Shown: positions 22,954 through 34,465 of the stretch, piece after piece
How the letters are laid out: each line of letters starts with the position of its first letter
How positions within the stretch are numbered: position 1 is the first letter of the stretch
Assembly: GCA_922989275.2 (NCBI GenBank)
Contig: OV277864.1
Location: 50,591,550-50,655,549, forward strand
Length of the DNA: 64,000 bases
Direction: 5' to 3'
Source: Gari tellinella
Lineage: Eukaryota > Mollusca > Bivalvia > Cardiida > Psammobiidae
Notes under the pieces: model-generated
Told to the model about the DNA's origin: nothing
Database searches by the model: none
What the model saw: the letters and a program-made list of their open reading frames with translations, nothing else
Program-made: the position numbers and the translations under genes

Positions 22954-25900
22954 AGCCGCATTGTGTTTTTGGGAAACCTGCATAAAACGGTTGTTTGGGA
23001 TCCCATTTGAACTACATGGGGCGTGATTCTTTCACAAAAAGCGGCTTTATCTAAGAAATTCGCTTTTAACTTTTATTTATAATTTTTTTGTGCGGCACAA
23101 TTTAAAAAGCCTCCCTTGTGAATGGAAAGAAGGACAACTCTTTAAATACAGGGCTCCAGATTACGGAAGTATTTCGAAAAATAAACTCTTTATTTCTGCT
23201 TTTGTCATACTCATTAGAATCGTCTCGAAGAGACGGTTTAATCAGTAGTTACACCATAGCATTCGGTGCTGAAATGAGTGAGAAAATGTTGGATTTGTTC
23301 AGTTTATTCCGCTTATCTGGAGCTCTGAAATGAAGAAATTAACCCTTATTCTGCTGCTGAGACGTCTGCTTTGACATTGTCTTGTGCAATATTTGTTTAG
23401 TTTAGATTTATGCATAGTTTTGATTAAACAAACCTTAAGACGAGTGTCAAACAGTTTGGATCCAGATGAGACGCCGCGTTACGCGGTGTCTGTTCTAGAG
23501 TCAAACAGTTTGTAAACTCCGAAAAGTTGCGACCAGTAGGCACAGGGTTAAACTATGAGATACGGTCACAGCGTGTAAATAATTAATCACGGTGGGTGAG
23601 CGTGTACAATAAAATACGGGGGATCTTGCTGAAAATGACTGTTTTAGCCTTGTCCGCTCTCTAACTCAACCACTTAAGTTTGGATCTTCACCAACCTTGC
23701 CATAATTTTTTATTAGTTTAGAACTTAGCTCAAGTTTGATAACTAGCAAAGTCGCCTGAGGCATGTCTGAGTTATTGCCCTTGAATAATTAAAAAAAAGA
23801 GACTGTTTCAGCCTTTTCTGCTCTCTAACACAAACACTTTTTATTGGATCTTCACCAAACTTGCTGGCGTTGTGTATTTGTATTAAATATAGGTCAAGAA
23901 AAAAATCGAATACAGTTGACTGAAAATCCTTCAAGAGGTAAAGGAGGTATGGAGTAGTCATTTATTACTTTACTTTTTACCAACACGGCCAAGATTAAGC
24001 ACATGCAATCATTGACCAAATATTTGGCTAAAATAGAATAAAAACTGTTCCTGTTACAGAGTTGACAGGGCTAAAATAAGGGTGAAATAGCAAAATTTTA
24101 ATAATTGAAGAATCATAACTCCAACATGACTTCGGCGATTTGGGTATTCATAGAACTGGACCAAGTTTTTATCCAATATCATTTTCAGCAAATTTGGTGA
24201 AGATCCAATTAAAACCGTTTGAGTCAGAAAGCTGACAAGCCTGAAGTAGTCAATTTTTAGTCATTCAAGGGCAATAACTCCAACATGCCTTGTGCGATTT
24301 TGGTAGTTAAGATGATTGACTTAGATTTTATATTAATAAACATTTTAAACAAGTTTGGTGAATATCCGATACAAACTGTATGTGTTAGAGAGCAAAACCT
24401 GCTGAACATTCATTTGTAGTACTTAAGGGAAAAAACTCAGACATAGCTTTTGCGATTTTAGGAGTATTCAAACTAAACCTTGATTTTATATAAATAAACA
24501 TTTTCAGCAAGTTCGGTGAAAATCACAAAAAAAGTTATTTGTGTTAGAGAGCAAAAAATGGTGTAGCAGCTATTTTTAATACATAAAGGACAATAAGTCA
24601 GACATGCCTTATGCGATCTAAGTAATAATCGAACTGAACCTAGATTTTGTATAAATAAAGAATTTCAGCAAGTTTTGTTAAGATCCGAAAAAAAATGTCT
24701 GTGATAGAGAGCAAAAAAATGCTGAAACATTAATTTTTAATAACTAAAAGGCAAAAAACTCAGACATGCCTAATGCGATATTAGTACTATTCGAACTGGT
24801 CATATATTTTATATTTATAAACATGTTCAGCAAGTTTGGTGGATATCCGATAAAAACTGTATGTGTTAGAGTGCAAAAAAACTGACACAGTCATTTTGTG
24901 ATAATTAAAGGGCAATAACTCAGATATACATTATGCGATTTTAGTAATATTCAAACTTAACCTTGCTTTTATATTATTAACATTTTCAGGAAATTTGGTG
25001 AAAATCAATAAAAAAAAGTATTTGTGTTAGAGAGCAAATAATGGTGAAACAGTCCTTTTTAATACATAAAGGGCAATAACTCAGAATAATCATTATGAGA
25101 TTTAGTAATAATCAAACTGGACCTAGATTTTATATAAACAAAGAATTTCAGCAAGTTTGTAGAAGATCCGATGAAAACTCTTTGTGTTAGAGAGCAAAAA
25201 AGGCTGAAACAGTCATTTTTAATAATTAAAGGGCAATTACTCCGACATTCCTTATGCGATTTAAGTAGTATTCAAACGTAACAAAGATTTAATATTAATG
25301 AAAATGTTCAGCAAGTTTGGTGAAAATTCAATAAAAGTATTTGTGATAGAGAGCAAAACTTGCTGAAAACAGTCATTTTAATACATAAAGGGCAAAAACT
25401 TAGATTTGCCTGATACGATTTTAGTAGTAATCAAACTTGACCTAGTTTTTATGCTAATGAACATTTTCAGCAAGTTTGGTGAAGATCCAATAAAAGTATT
25501 TGTGAAAGAGATCAAGAATTGCTGAATCACTCATTTTCAATACTTAATGGCAAAAACGCAAAAATGCCACATGCGATTTTAGAAGTAATCAAACTGGACC
25601 AAGATTTTATAATAATAAACAATTTCAGCAAGTTTGGCGAAGATCAACTAAAAAATGTTTGTTTTAGAGAGCAAAAAATGCTGAAACAGTCAATTTTTAA
25701 TACATAAAGGGCAACAAGTTTTACATGCCTTATTCGATTTAAGTAGTAATTTAACTGTACCTAGATTTTATATAAAAGAACATTTAATGCAAGTTTGGTG
25801 AAGATCCGATAAAAACTCTTTGTGTTAGAAAGCAAAAAGGGCTGAAACACCGTTGTGACGAAATGTGACTCATTTTATAGCAATATCGTAGATACGCTCG

Positions 25901-26139
25901 CCCCCTGTGATATTGCTCCCAGCTGTACCACGTGACACTAATCTGTGTGGTAAACTGGTAATGTTTATGTAAGACGTTCTACTTTCGGTTTGTTATGGTT
26001 TTAAATCGCCGTTTTTGGTGATTTAGGTCTGTCTTCAACATTTCATAGATCAGTTTGGCCCATCAGAATGTCCAAGCATTATTATTAACTGTTATTGTAT
26101 TTCGGACATTAAAAAAGGGTCTGAAAACACAATGGGACT
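22954..26139 (-). mobile_element. TTAA-flanked element P, copy P2, opposite orientation
   Basis: Left AGCCGCATTGTGTTTTTGGG and right (reverse) AGTCCCATTGTGTTTTCAG ends match those of P1, each flanked by TTAA (22950-22953, 26140-26143). Order from the left: end block, CAGGGCTCC...MITE (23149-23327), AAACAG hairpin (about 23450-23513), 161-bp array (23.63-25.85 kb), then the long unique block shared with P1. Length 3186 bp with no LINE insertion. No transposase frame seen. Confidence 0.8.
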
Positions 26140-26143
26140 TTAA

Positions 26144-27055
26144 AACTACATGTAATAGAATTCTCATATCAGGCATTTGTACTCAACTAAAAAAGCCCAT
26201 TAGTTCAGATTTACTATGGTCATGTTAGACAATGGTCAACAACCTTTAGAGGTCAACTAGGCTGAATTTCATCTGGCCATAACTTCGGAATTACATGTGA
26301 TAAAGACTTGATAAGACATGTGTAGTTTTCATTAAGCACTTCAGCTATATCCACATTTGGTAATATCAGACAAAGGTATATTCAGAGGTTTAAACTGGGG
26401 GATAGGGTGTCACATAAAATATATATTATTATCTATGTCTGTTAATGTTAATTTGTTTATTTTGTGCAGCTAACTTCTCCTATAGTACAAGAGGAATTTG
26501 CTCCAAACTTCAACATGTTAAAAACTTATATGGGAAGATGTTCATGTGGTTTGAAATATTGGCTGTGACTTTTTTGACAACAGTTATGGCCCCTTTTTCC
26601 GTTATAGAATATATTGGAAAAATATTGTGGAACTTACTTCTTTGCGTTGTTATAATTATTATTACATGTATACCATATTTATTTAGCACTCTTTTAACAC
26701 AGCAGTTGCGCGTTCAAAAGCGCTTCACATGAAAAGTGAGAAAAGACAAATAACTAATTTACAATAAAGTAAAGACAAGTAAATGCGTTATTATAAGGGA
26801 TTTACTCAAAACTTTCCTAGATTAACGTTTTATGTATGAAAGTGTTCATGAAGGTTTGAATTATGGCTGCGACCATTGGGCAGACATTTAAGCCAGTTGA
26901 GTACTTTTCCTACATAGAATATATAGCGGAGAACCTTGTCCTACTAATTTCTTCTAACCGTAATTTATTATATGTGTAAATTCTCATGTGGTGTAGAAAT
27001 TTAACAGCGATAAATTTGACAGAAGTTATGTCCCTAAATGTTTTCCAAAATAAAA
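26144..27055. repeat. AT-rich stretch with diverged repeat phrases, no gene seen
   Basis: Phrases such as CATGTGGTTTGAAATATTGGC, TTATGGCCCC and GTTTGAATTATGGCTGC recur loosely at about 26545, 26855 and 27435. A 95-codon frame at 26445-26732 has hydrophobic content but no recognisable domain, and is doubted. Confidence 0.4.
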
Positions 27056-27059
27056 TATA

Positions 27060-27415
27060 CAGTGCTTCTTCCCTACAACGGCTCTCCAAACAACGACTCC
27101 CTCCTTACAACGACCATGGCCGCAGTTCCCCCACACAATACAATTATATGCCTAAAATAGTTCACTTTCACTTTTGCAATATCGCCTGCTTAAAACTGTC
27201 GTCTGCTGTTTTTCTAAAAATGACATAATATACATTTTGACAGAAAACATTTAATAACGAGTGACAAACAGCTTGACTCCAGATCAAACGCCGCGTTCAG
27301 AAGACGATATTGCTGCAGTAAGAGCGTAAGACATACTTGTCCTATTAAATGAACGGTGGCAAGGGTTGTTGAAAGGAGGGCGTCGTTGTTGGAAGGGCAT
27401 TTGTAGGGAGGGAGC
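27060..27415. mobile_element. MITE family E, copy E5
   Basis: CAGTGCTTCTTCCCTACAACG at the left after TA, GTAGGGAGGGAGCA at the right. Inside, GTGACAAACAGCTTGACTCC starts a hairpin whose second arm has been lost near 27300. Confidence 0.7.
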
Positions 27416-27504
27416 AAAATACTTGTATGTGAAACTGTTCATGAAGTTTTGAACTTTGGCTGTGTCTATTTTGATTGATAGGTTATACAGGTCGATACAA
27501 ACGG

Positions 27505-27770
27505 CTGTTTTTGCCCCCAGAATCTGCGATTTGGGGGCATATAGTTTTCGCCCTGTCTGTACGTCCGTCCGTCCGTTTGTCCGTCTGACTGAGTCACAAA
27601 ATTTGAACCTTCCCTATAGCTTCTGCATTGCTGGACATTCAGCGTTTATAGTTGGCGTGTGCCTTGTATGTGTCAAAACCTTTCAATCTAGTGTCCCTAG
27701 TGACATTGACATTGACCTTGACATTTGACCCACTTTTCTAAAAACTCTTTCAATGCCTATTATGAATTAA
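27505..27770. mobile_element. element H, terminal fragment
   Basis: GCCCCCAGAATCTGCGATTTGGGGGC, a short hairpin, is followed by ATATAG, GTCCGTCCGTCCG and a GACATTGACCTTGACATTTGACC stretch. This is the same order as the start of the long H element at 57287. It ends soon after. Confidence 0.6.
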
Positions 27771-28129
27771 ACCTTTAGCGCGTTCAGGTATCGTATCGAT
27801 GGCCATCGATGGCCTCCAAACGCAACAGTTTAAACAAAAACGACCTGTTTGCACGATATCGTTGGCCATTTACACAAACGACCTCAGAGGTAATGTGCCT
27901 ATACGAACAGGAATTTCAAAATGGCGTCCAAATAAGTTCACAAGCAACAGCGAACAGTCCAGAGTTAACTTCTTTTTTAATAAACCAACCTTTTCCGATA
28001 CATAATGTTTCAAACAAAGCAGCGGACATCTAAGCAGCAAAATCTTAATTTTATATTCTGTAAAATTGATGCATTTTAGTTGATAAGTACACTTTTGCGT
28101 GGGTTATTCCGATTCGTAAATAATTCGTT

Positions 28130-28930
28130 AGTATTGTCCGATTTTTCTGAACTGTCCGAGTTATTTTTAGAACAGAATAGTTCATAATGGTAAATAGATA
28201 ACAGGGAAACATCGGATCTGTATAGTCGTACAGTTTCCAACTTGAAATAAGCATGATCCTCGTGCAGCACGAGACAGCTACGCTAATTTTACTGATATGT
28301 TATTCATTCTCAATAAACGTGTTTATGCTAAAACTATTATGTCCATTGCAAACAGATTGGAGCCAGATCAGGCTCCAACCTGTTTGCCACCCAGATTAAG
28401 AAGATAAAACTAATTTTCTACAGTTTTGTGCATTGTGTTTGCGTTTATTCGTGAAATAATAATGTCTTCTCTATTGTACATTCCGCGCAATAAATACAGA
28501 TTTCCGTATCCCTGGCTGACCGTACGGAAATCAACGAGTATCCATTCTCAGTAAACGTGTTTATGCTAAAAACTAATATGTCCATTGCAAACAGGTTGGA
28601 GTCAGATCAGACGCCGGGTAACCCGGCGTCTGATCAGGCTCCAACCTGTTTGCCACCCAGATTAAGAGGATAGATTTAATTTTCTACAGTTTTGTGCATT
28701 GTGTTTGCGTTTATTCGGGAAATAATAATGTCTTCTCTATTGTACATTCCGCGCAATAAATACAGCTTTCCGTATCCCTGGCTGACTGAACGGAAATCAA
28801 CGAGTACGGTGATCATCCCTTTAAATTTTTCATCATCATCATCATCTTCATTAATCGCATCCCTCTGCATAGAGTATACTCGCGATATGTTCCAATCTAA
28901 AAATAACTCTGACAGGTAAGAAGACAACAC
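28130..28930. mobile_element. composite element D' with internal duplication
   Basis: Left end TTTTTCTGAACTGTCCGAG, right end AACTCTGACAGGTAAG. The segment holding the hairpin and its right flank is present twice (about 28310-28540 and 28541-28790). The first hairpin has lost its core (GGAGCCAGATCAGGCTCC); the second is intact (CGCCGGG/CCCGGCG). A short CAT repeat lies at 28829-28845. Confidence 0.65.
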
Positions 28931-29413
28931 TAATACCCTTGAAAAGTAAATAAACATGGGTGCTCAATGAATTAATATTGAAGAGTATTGAAGAACTATA
29001 AGAACTATAAGGGTTGTTTGCATGCTAAAGGTCGTTGGACTCCGGTACAGTTACCTAATACGCTTCAGTAGGCCTAGGGCTTACATATAAAGTATATAAA
29101 AACTTGCAAAATTAAAATTGTTGGGTTGGGAAATTGAGATACAATCACACAAAGACTGTGAAAACGGTCAACAATACACACAAAGATTATGTGATTGGCG
29201 AGACGGTCACCCCTTAAAATAATCGCATTTTCTTTAAAACATTTATTTCCTGGTACAATTGTAATTAATCCATATTCATTATCGAGTATATAGAAACTAA
29301 TGGAAAACTTGGTAAAGGTATTGAGATAGACGAATGGACCGATGGATGTTCGCCGAGTAAAAGAGCCGTGTCATGACAAGACCTGCCTTATTGCTTGCAT
29401 CATTGTACAGACC

Positions 29414-29649
29414 AAGGGTTTACTAAACTACTTACGCAAAATTTTTGCGTAAGTCTAAATTTTAAATTTTAATCTATATTTTTTATTATCACTTGCTACA
29501 AACAGCAAATAGGCAGATCAGAGGACGCGCTTTTAGCGCGTCCTCTGATCTGGCTATTTGCTTTTTGCAAACGTTTGTGATCGAAAAATAAGAGTTAAAC
29601 GATTTTGACTTACGCAATTTTGTGTAAGTTGTTTAGTAAAACGGGCCCC
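29414..29649. mobile_element. foldback element G3, with an AAACAG-type hairpin
   Basis: GGGTTTACTAAACTACTTACGC at the left mirrors AAGTTGTTTAGTAAAACGGGCCC at the right. The central palindrome (about 29499-29570) has arms GCAAATAGGCAGATCAGAGG and core ACGCGC/GCGCGT, with one mismatched pair. It is a fourth sequence version of the palindrome and sits in a G-like frame. Confidence 0.7.
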
Positions 29650-29857
29650 AAGTACCATTGCTATCTCAGACTCTGTATCTGAGGTTGGTCTACACTGCAA
29701 AAATACCGTTTATGATACAGCTACATAAAATGCTTAAGATGCATGTGAGTGTCACGGCGGCTGGTCTTGGTCTACACTGTTTGCAATGCAATAAGGTTTT
29801 CTCTTGACACGGATCAAATCTATACCACCCCTCTCATCCTAGGGGCAAATGTTTTTA

Positions 29858-30216
29858 CAGCACTCCCTCTCTACAACGACACTCAATAGGAGACAACAAT
29901 TGTGTGCGTTGTTCGGAGGGAGTCGTTATAGAGAGGGAAATTTGTATACATTTGCAAACAGTTTGAACCCAGATAAGACGCCGCGTAACGCGGCGTCTGA
30001 ACTGGATTCAAACTGTTTGTCACTCGCCATTACGTTTTTTTCTATCAAAATGCCCTTTATGTAATTTTGAGAAAAAATGCAGACGACAATTTTAAGCAGA
30101 CGACATTGCAGCCGTAAATAGGTTGGACATACTTGTCTTTTTTGAGGGAAGAGCGGCAAGCGTCGTTGTAAGGAGGGAACCGTTGTTGGGAGGGCCGTTG
30201 TAGAGAGGGAACACTG
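29858..30216. mobile_element. MITE family E, copy E6
   Basis: TA, CAGCACTCCCTCTCTACAACG ... CGTTGTAGAGAGGGAACACTG, TA. Length 359 bp. The hairpin at about 29957-30020 has arms GCAAACAGTTTGAACCC, core CGCCGCG/CGCGGCG. Confidence 0.85.
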
Positions 30217-30433
30217 TAGTTTGTAGGAAGGATGGCTATGTATGCACACTCCATGCTAACATGTTTTCCAAATCCTCTTTCAAATAAATGTTTATCGATA
30301 TTTCTACCGTAAAAATGACATAAAATCAATGAAAATGTTTTATTTTTCAGATGTCAATGTGATTAAACCGACAACACAGACCTGCAAACAGTGTTGATCC
30401 TGAACATACGCCGCGTAACGCAGAATGTGACCA

Positions 30434-30582
30434 GGCCCAGCGCTTATAAAGCGTTTGAGATGAGCCAAAGTTCGTTTTCAAGCATTTGATTGGTCAGATT
30501 TGAGCCTAGACTCAAATCTGACCAATCAAATGCTTGAGAACGATTTTCAGACTCATCACAAACGCTTTATAGGCATGGACCC
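30434..30582. mobile_element. hairpin element M, copy M1
   Basis: GCGCTTATAAAGCGTTTGAGATG pairs with CATC..CAAACGCTTTATAGGC, and the apex TTGATTGGTCAGATTTGAGCC pairs with its mirror around CTAGACTC. It lies inside a broken AAACAG hairpin. A related, less perfect hairpin (TTGGTCGGATTTGAGCC, GCTTATAAAA) is at 51.54 and 62.13 kb. Confidence 0.6.
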
Positions 30583-30770
30583 AGAATTCAAACTGTGTGA
30601 CATTCATTTCAATGTTTCTTTTATCAAAAACGCTTCAAATTTATAATTAAAGGCAGAAGATAAATATAATCAGACGATAATATTCCATCGAATGTGAAAG
30701 ATTGGTTATTACGTCATAATGGCAGTTAAAAGGTTACTATCAAGAAAGTAAACGAATGGCAATGCAACTA

Positions 30771-31128
30771 CATTGCTCCCGCTCTACAACGACACCCGAT
30801 GGGATACATAGATTATGTGCGTTGTTCGGAGGGAGTCATTATAGAGAGGGAAATTGGTTACATTTGTGACAGCTTGAATCCAGATCAGACGCCGCGTTAC
30901 GCGGCGTCTGATCTGGATTCAAGCTGTTTGCCACTCGTCAATGAAAAACAATTCCTGTCAAAATGTCCATTATGTAACTTTGAGAAAATTAACAGACGAC
31001 AATTTTAGGCAGACGATATTGCAACAGTAAAGGCGCTAGACATAATTGTCCTGTTTAGGGAATTGCGTCAAGGTTCGTTGTAAGGAGGGAGTCGTTGTTG
31101 GGAGGGCCGTTGTAGAGAGGAAACGCTG
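30771..31128. mobile_element. MITE family E, copy E7, directly upstream of the gene
   Basis: CATTGCTCCCGCTCTACAACG after TA at the left, CCGTTGTAGAGAGGAAACGCTG then TA at the right. Perfect hairpin at about 30869-30930. Its right edge is 28 bp before the splice acceptor preceding exon A. Confidence 0.85.
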
Positions 31129-31140
31129 TAGTCTTTGTTT

Positions 31141-31166
31141 TCTTTTTCTATTTCAGAACAATAGCC
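31141..31166 (+). promoter_or_regulatory. predicted 3' splice site and short 5' UTR before exon A
   Basis: A pyrimidine run TCTTTTTCTATTTCAG ends at 31156, ten bases before the ATG at 31167. It has the form of an acceptor, so an upstream non-coding exon is likely; none could be located. The alternative is that transcription begins nearby and this AG is unused. Confidence 0.5.
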
Positions 31167-32333
31167 ATGTGGGCTGTGGTCTTCATACTGTTTGTAGCAG
31201 AGGTAGCACGACCGGAAGGTTTGACCCAAGACGAGAACCAGATAAAATCGGTTGCCCTGGCGACAATAAACAGCTACGATATTGACAAGTCCTACTATGA
31301 GAATTTCTTCTCCATACTTTACGCCATGTGTCCTAGCGCAGTGCATTGTGATGGTAGAAATGCTACTGATCTAAATTTCGAACACCCAGTAGAACTCTTT
31401 AATGATACATTTGATTTAAGCAAAGGAATGATGCAGGAAAAAAATGCGACCCTAATTGAGGAAGCCAGGCATTACTTGGAATCAATCTTTAGTAATACGA
31501 AATGTTGTAAGAAATGTTCTTGCAAAGACTATTGTACAATAACGAACACGTGCTGTCCACTGAAAGACGCAGACGAAACACTTGACAATCACAGATCTAT
31601 GAGAGAAGCACAACGCTGCATTTACCCCTCCGTCTACACTCGACCGCCAACCAGACTGGAATCCAGAGGCAAATCATTTTACATGATATCACATTGCTTA
31701 AACGAAAGCATTGATAATGACGTCATTAGAAAATGTCAAAATCCGAGGATAGAATTTGTATCTGAGATGATTCCTGTGTATTCCAAAACTACCAACATTT
31801 TATACAGAAATAAGTATTGCGCTGTGTGTAACGATGAACTCACTTGGATTTCTTGGCAACTTAGAGCATACTTTTCAGACTCTGTAACACTAACCGGTCT
31901 GGAACGTGATCTTAACTCAAACGGTGTTAATTACAACAATCTCCGCCGTAATGTGCGCCAGATTAAACTCTTAGTGGAACCAACGGATGAGTTTTTAAAA
32001 GTAAAAGATGAGTTTATCTGTACACCGCCCGCCTATGTGAAAGCCGTGTGTCCCGAACTAAATGGTTTAAATGAAGACCAGAACTATTTTCTCCAGTTTG
32101 CCTGTTCATATTACCAGTCTATATTCTACGAAACATACAGAAATGTATTCTGCTACATATGCTATAAGATGGTTATTGGCAAATTTCCGAATTGTAGAGA
32201 GTCAGACACCGATATTAGAGGCATTTCATCGAGTTTCTCAGGCATTTTATACAATGGCAGAGCTGTTGAAAATGAGAAAGTGTTGGCCACTAAGAACAAC
32301 TGTACATGTAGAGAGTATTATGACAAAACGCAG
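31167..32333 (+). CDS. Cys-rich receptor-like ectodomain protein, exon A (residues 1-389)
   Basis: Encodes residues 1-389 of a predicted 663-residue secreted or surface protein. Residues 1-18 (MWAVVFILFVAEVARPEG) look like a signal peptide, which supports this start. Cys motifs follow: CCKKCSCKDYCTITNTCCP (113-131), RNKYCAVCN (214-222) and RNVFCYICY (325-333). N-glycosylation sequons occur at NAT (65), NDT (79), NAT (93), NES (179) and NCT (378). The CCxxCSC...CCP plus YCAxCN layout is one I associate with extracellular regions of molluscan methuselah/adhesion-type GPCRs; this is recognition from memory, not a search. The exon ends CAG|GTAAAT (phase 0). Without splicing, the frame runs 39 codons into repeat sequence to a stop at 32453. 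Function unknown; ligand binding at the cell surface is an inference. Confidence 0.75.
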
Positions 32334-32347
32334 GTAAATCACATGAA

Positions 32348-32846
32348 CCCATTACCCCATAAATATGCAGGTGTACGCCTGTCACCACTTACGAAAATAG
32401 CTCACATTTATACAGTTATAAACAGGGCTGCCATTTCTCCGGATTTTTCCTAAATCTCCGGATTTTTTTCCAGTACATTGTAGCTTAAAGCAGGCTGAAA
32501 GTGAAGCAGAATGCGCCTTAAGGCGCATTCTGCTTTACTTACAGCCTGCTTTAAGAAGTCGCTTGTCAATAAAACAAGAAACAGGCTATGGGGTAAAGGT
32601 ACGATTCGTAAAATCACACTTGAGAAATGCAACTTTGGAAATCTTAGGATTTTTCATGTCAACTTATGGCAGCCCTGTATAAATATGCACCATATGAAAT
32701 AGTTTTCTGTATCCTAACAGATGATAGCTTCAAGAAGGTTCAATGTATTTAGCACAATGCCCCATTAGGCGCATTCTGTTTTACTTCCTAACTTATTAAA
32801 GTGTATATCTGTCTTCAAAAATTAGAAAAGAGCTGTGGGGGGAGGG
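32348..32846. mobile_element. MITE family A, copy A7, split by C2
   Basis: Left end CCCATTACCCCATAAAT starts 14 bases after the splice donor; right end GGGGGGAGGG is followed by TTAA (32847-32850). The two parts (32348-32422 and 32678-32846) join at TATAAA, which flanks C2 on both sides. The A7 hairpin is decayed (TTCAAGAAGGTTCAATG). Confidence 0.6.
32423..32677. mobile_element. MITE family C, copy C2, nested in A7
   Basis: CAGGGCTGCCATTTCTCC at the left and ATGGCAGCCCTG at the right, TATAAA on each side. It carries a family A-type hairpin (TTAAAGCAGGCTGAAAG..., about 32485-32555) and a stretch GGCTATGGGGTAAAGG like an A right end. Confidence 0.7.
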
Positions 32847-33000
32847 TTAATAATTTATGAAAAAAAGAAAGAAATAAGACTTTAAATATATTGACCCTGT
32901 AATTTCCAATGGACAATTCCAATTGTCAATTAATCTAGTCCATTATTGAATGTTAAGGGTAATACTTTACAATTGTTCACAAAATAGCAAACAGAGCTGG

Positions 33001-33225
33001 GACCCGTCTTGCAAATATCGTCATAAGTCAGATTCTAGAGTTCTCAATTATTATTTAATTCTCCATCTAAACCTGGCTCGTGACATCTTTTTGGAATCGT
33101 CCTTTCAATGCGATTTCAAAGAGATGCCACGTGACAAATATTAGATGGATAAATTAGGAATAAGATGTGTTTATAAGTTTTGACTTACGATTGTTTTTGT
33201 CGTGCGACATTTCGTAAGACATGCC
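33001..33225. mobile_element. foldback element family G, decayed copy G4
   Basis: GTCATAAGTCAGATTC, GACATCTTTTTGGAATCG, then a mismatched second arm (GCGATTTCAAAGAGATGCC), and TTTTGACTTACGATTG. End repeats are no longer perfect. Confidence 0.55.
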
Positions 33226-33397
33226 CTTGATTCTTATCATCCCTATGTCCATTGAAAATAGTTATTAGAGAAAACAATATTTTCAGGAAACTGTCATTTG
33301 ATGCATTTCATTAATTTCATTAATTTCATTTGTCTTTAGTTTCGGGTATATGAGAAATATAACCTTTTTCCTGCTACATGTTTATTTTATAGTTTTA

Positions 33398-33590
33398 CAG
33401 GGCTCCAGATAAGGGGGGTATTTCAAAAACTAAAATCTTTATTTCTGCTTTAACTCCTATGGTGTCACTACTCGTTAGAATCTTCTCGAAGAGACGATTC
33501 TAATGAGTAGTAAAACCATAGGATTTGATGCTAAAATAAGTGAGAAAATGTTGGATTTCTGTAGTTTACTCCCTCTTATACGGATCCCTG
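33398..33590. mobile_element. MITE family N, copy N3
   Basis: CAGGGCTCCAGATAAG at the left, CTTATACGGATCCCTG at the right. The central hairpin is ACTCGTTAGAATCTTCTC / GAGACGATTCTAATGAGT. Related copies are at 16664-16840, 23149-23327 and 47764-48050. Confidence 0.7.
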
Positions 33591-34159
33591 GTATTAATAC
33601 AGGTGCGCGACTCCATCGCCGTTCATCTGGCATTCCTGTCAAGCTCAGAGAGTTAAATTCAGGGTAAAACCTTATTAAAGTCAATTGGTATATATCTATT
33701 TTCAGTGTAGAACATCAACCATCGAAACAATGACAAACTCGTGATGATCTGCAAACAATAATGCAATAATAAAAATAGTATTGACACTCCGAGCTTGTAT
33801 AAATAGAGTAAGTGTACATAGATTGTAATAATTATAAACAAACATGTTTACTCAATGTGAGCTAAGCAAATTACACCGGCTTGTTACAATACAAATAATT
33901 GCTGTTATACAAAATTTAACTTATCCTACCATAAACGTATGAAAAGCTAATGCTATGAAAAATATAAAAATAGTCGAAAACAATATAACATCGTGTAATT
34001 AACGGTATAAATATCCAATTTATTTAAAAGGTAAACAGATGCTTATTATGGCTGCCCTTTAAATTCACCGGTTCAAGATGATTCATAGTCATGTGATATA
34101 AGAGTGTCAGCCAAACAAAAGTTAGTAAAAGTCATTTGCCCTAGATCGAAAAGTATACA

Positions 34160-34465
34160 TTAAGGCAACTGACATGACCGAAATGTATAAACTAAAACCT
34201 ATGGTTTCTTGCTACTGGCTATACCAACATGTACAAACTAAGACCTTAGGTTCTTTGCTACTGACAAGACTGAAACGTATAAACTCAGACCTAAGGTTCC
34301 TTGCTACTGACAATACCATATTGTATAAACTAAGACCTAAGGTTCCTTGCTACTGGCAAGACCGACATTTTTAAAATACCACTAAGGCTTCTTGCTACTG
34401 ACAAGACCGAAATGTATCAGCTATGACCTAAGGTTCCTTGATACTGACAAGGCTTAAATGTGTAC
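34160..34465. repeat. 46-bp minisatellite, block 1 (intronic)
   Basis: About six units of GACCGAAATGTATAAACTAA-GACCTAAGGTTCCTTGCTAC-TGACAA with changes. The same unit resumes at 35.62 kb. Confidence 0.85.

Noticed and set aside
26445..26732. 95-codon hydrophobic frame, possible membrane protein
   Set aside because: Sits in repeat phrases common in this window, has no recognisable family and no splice context.
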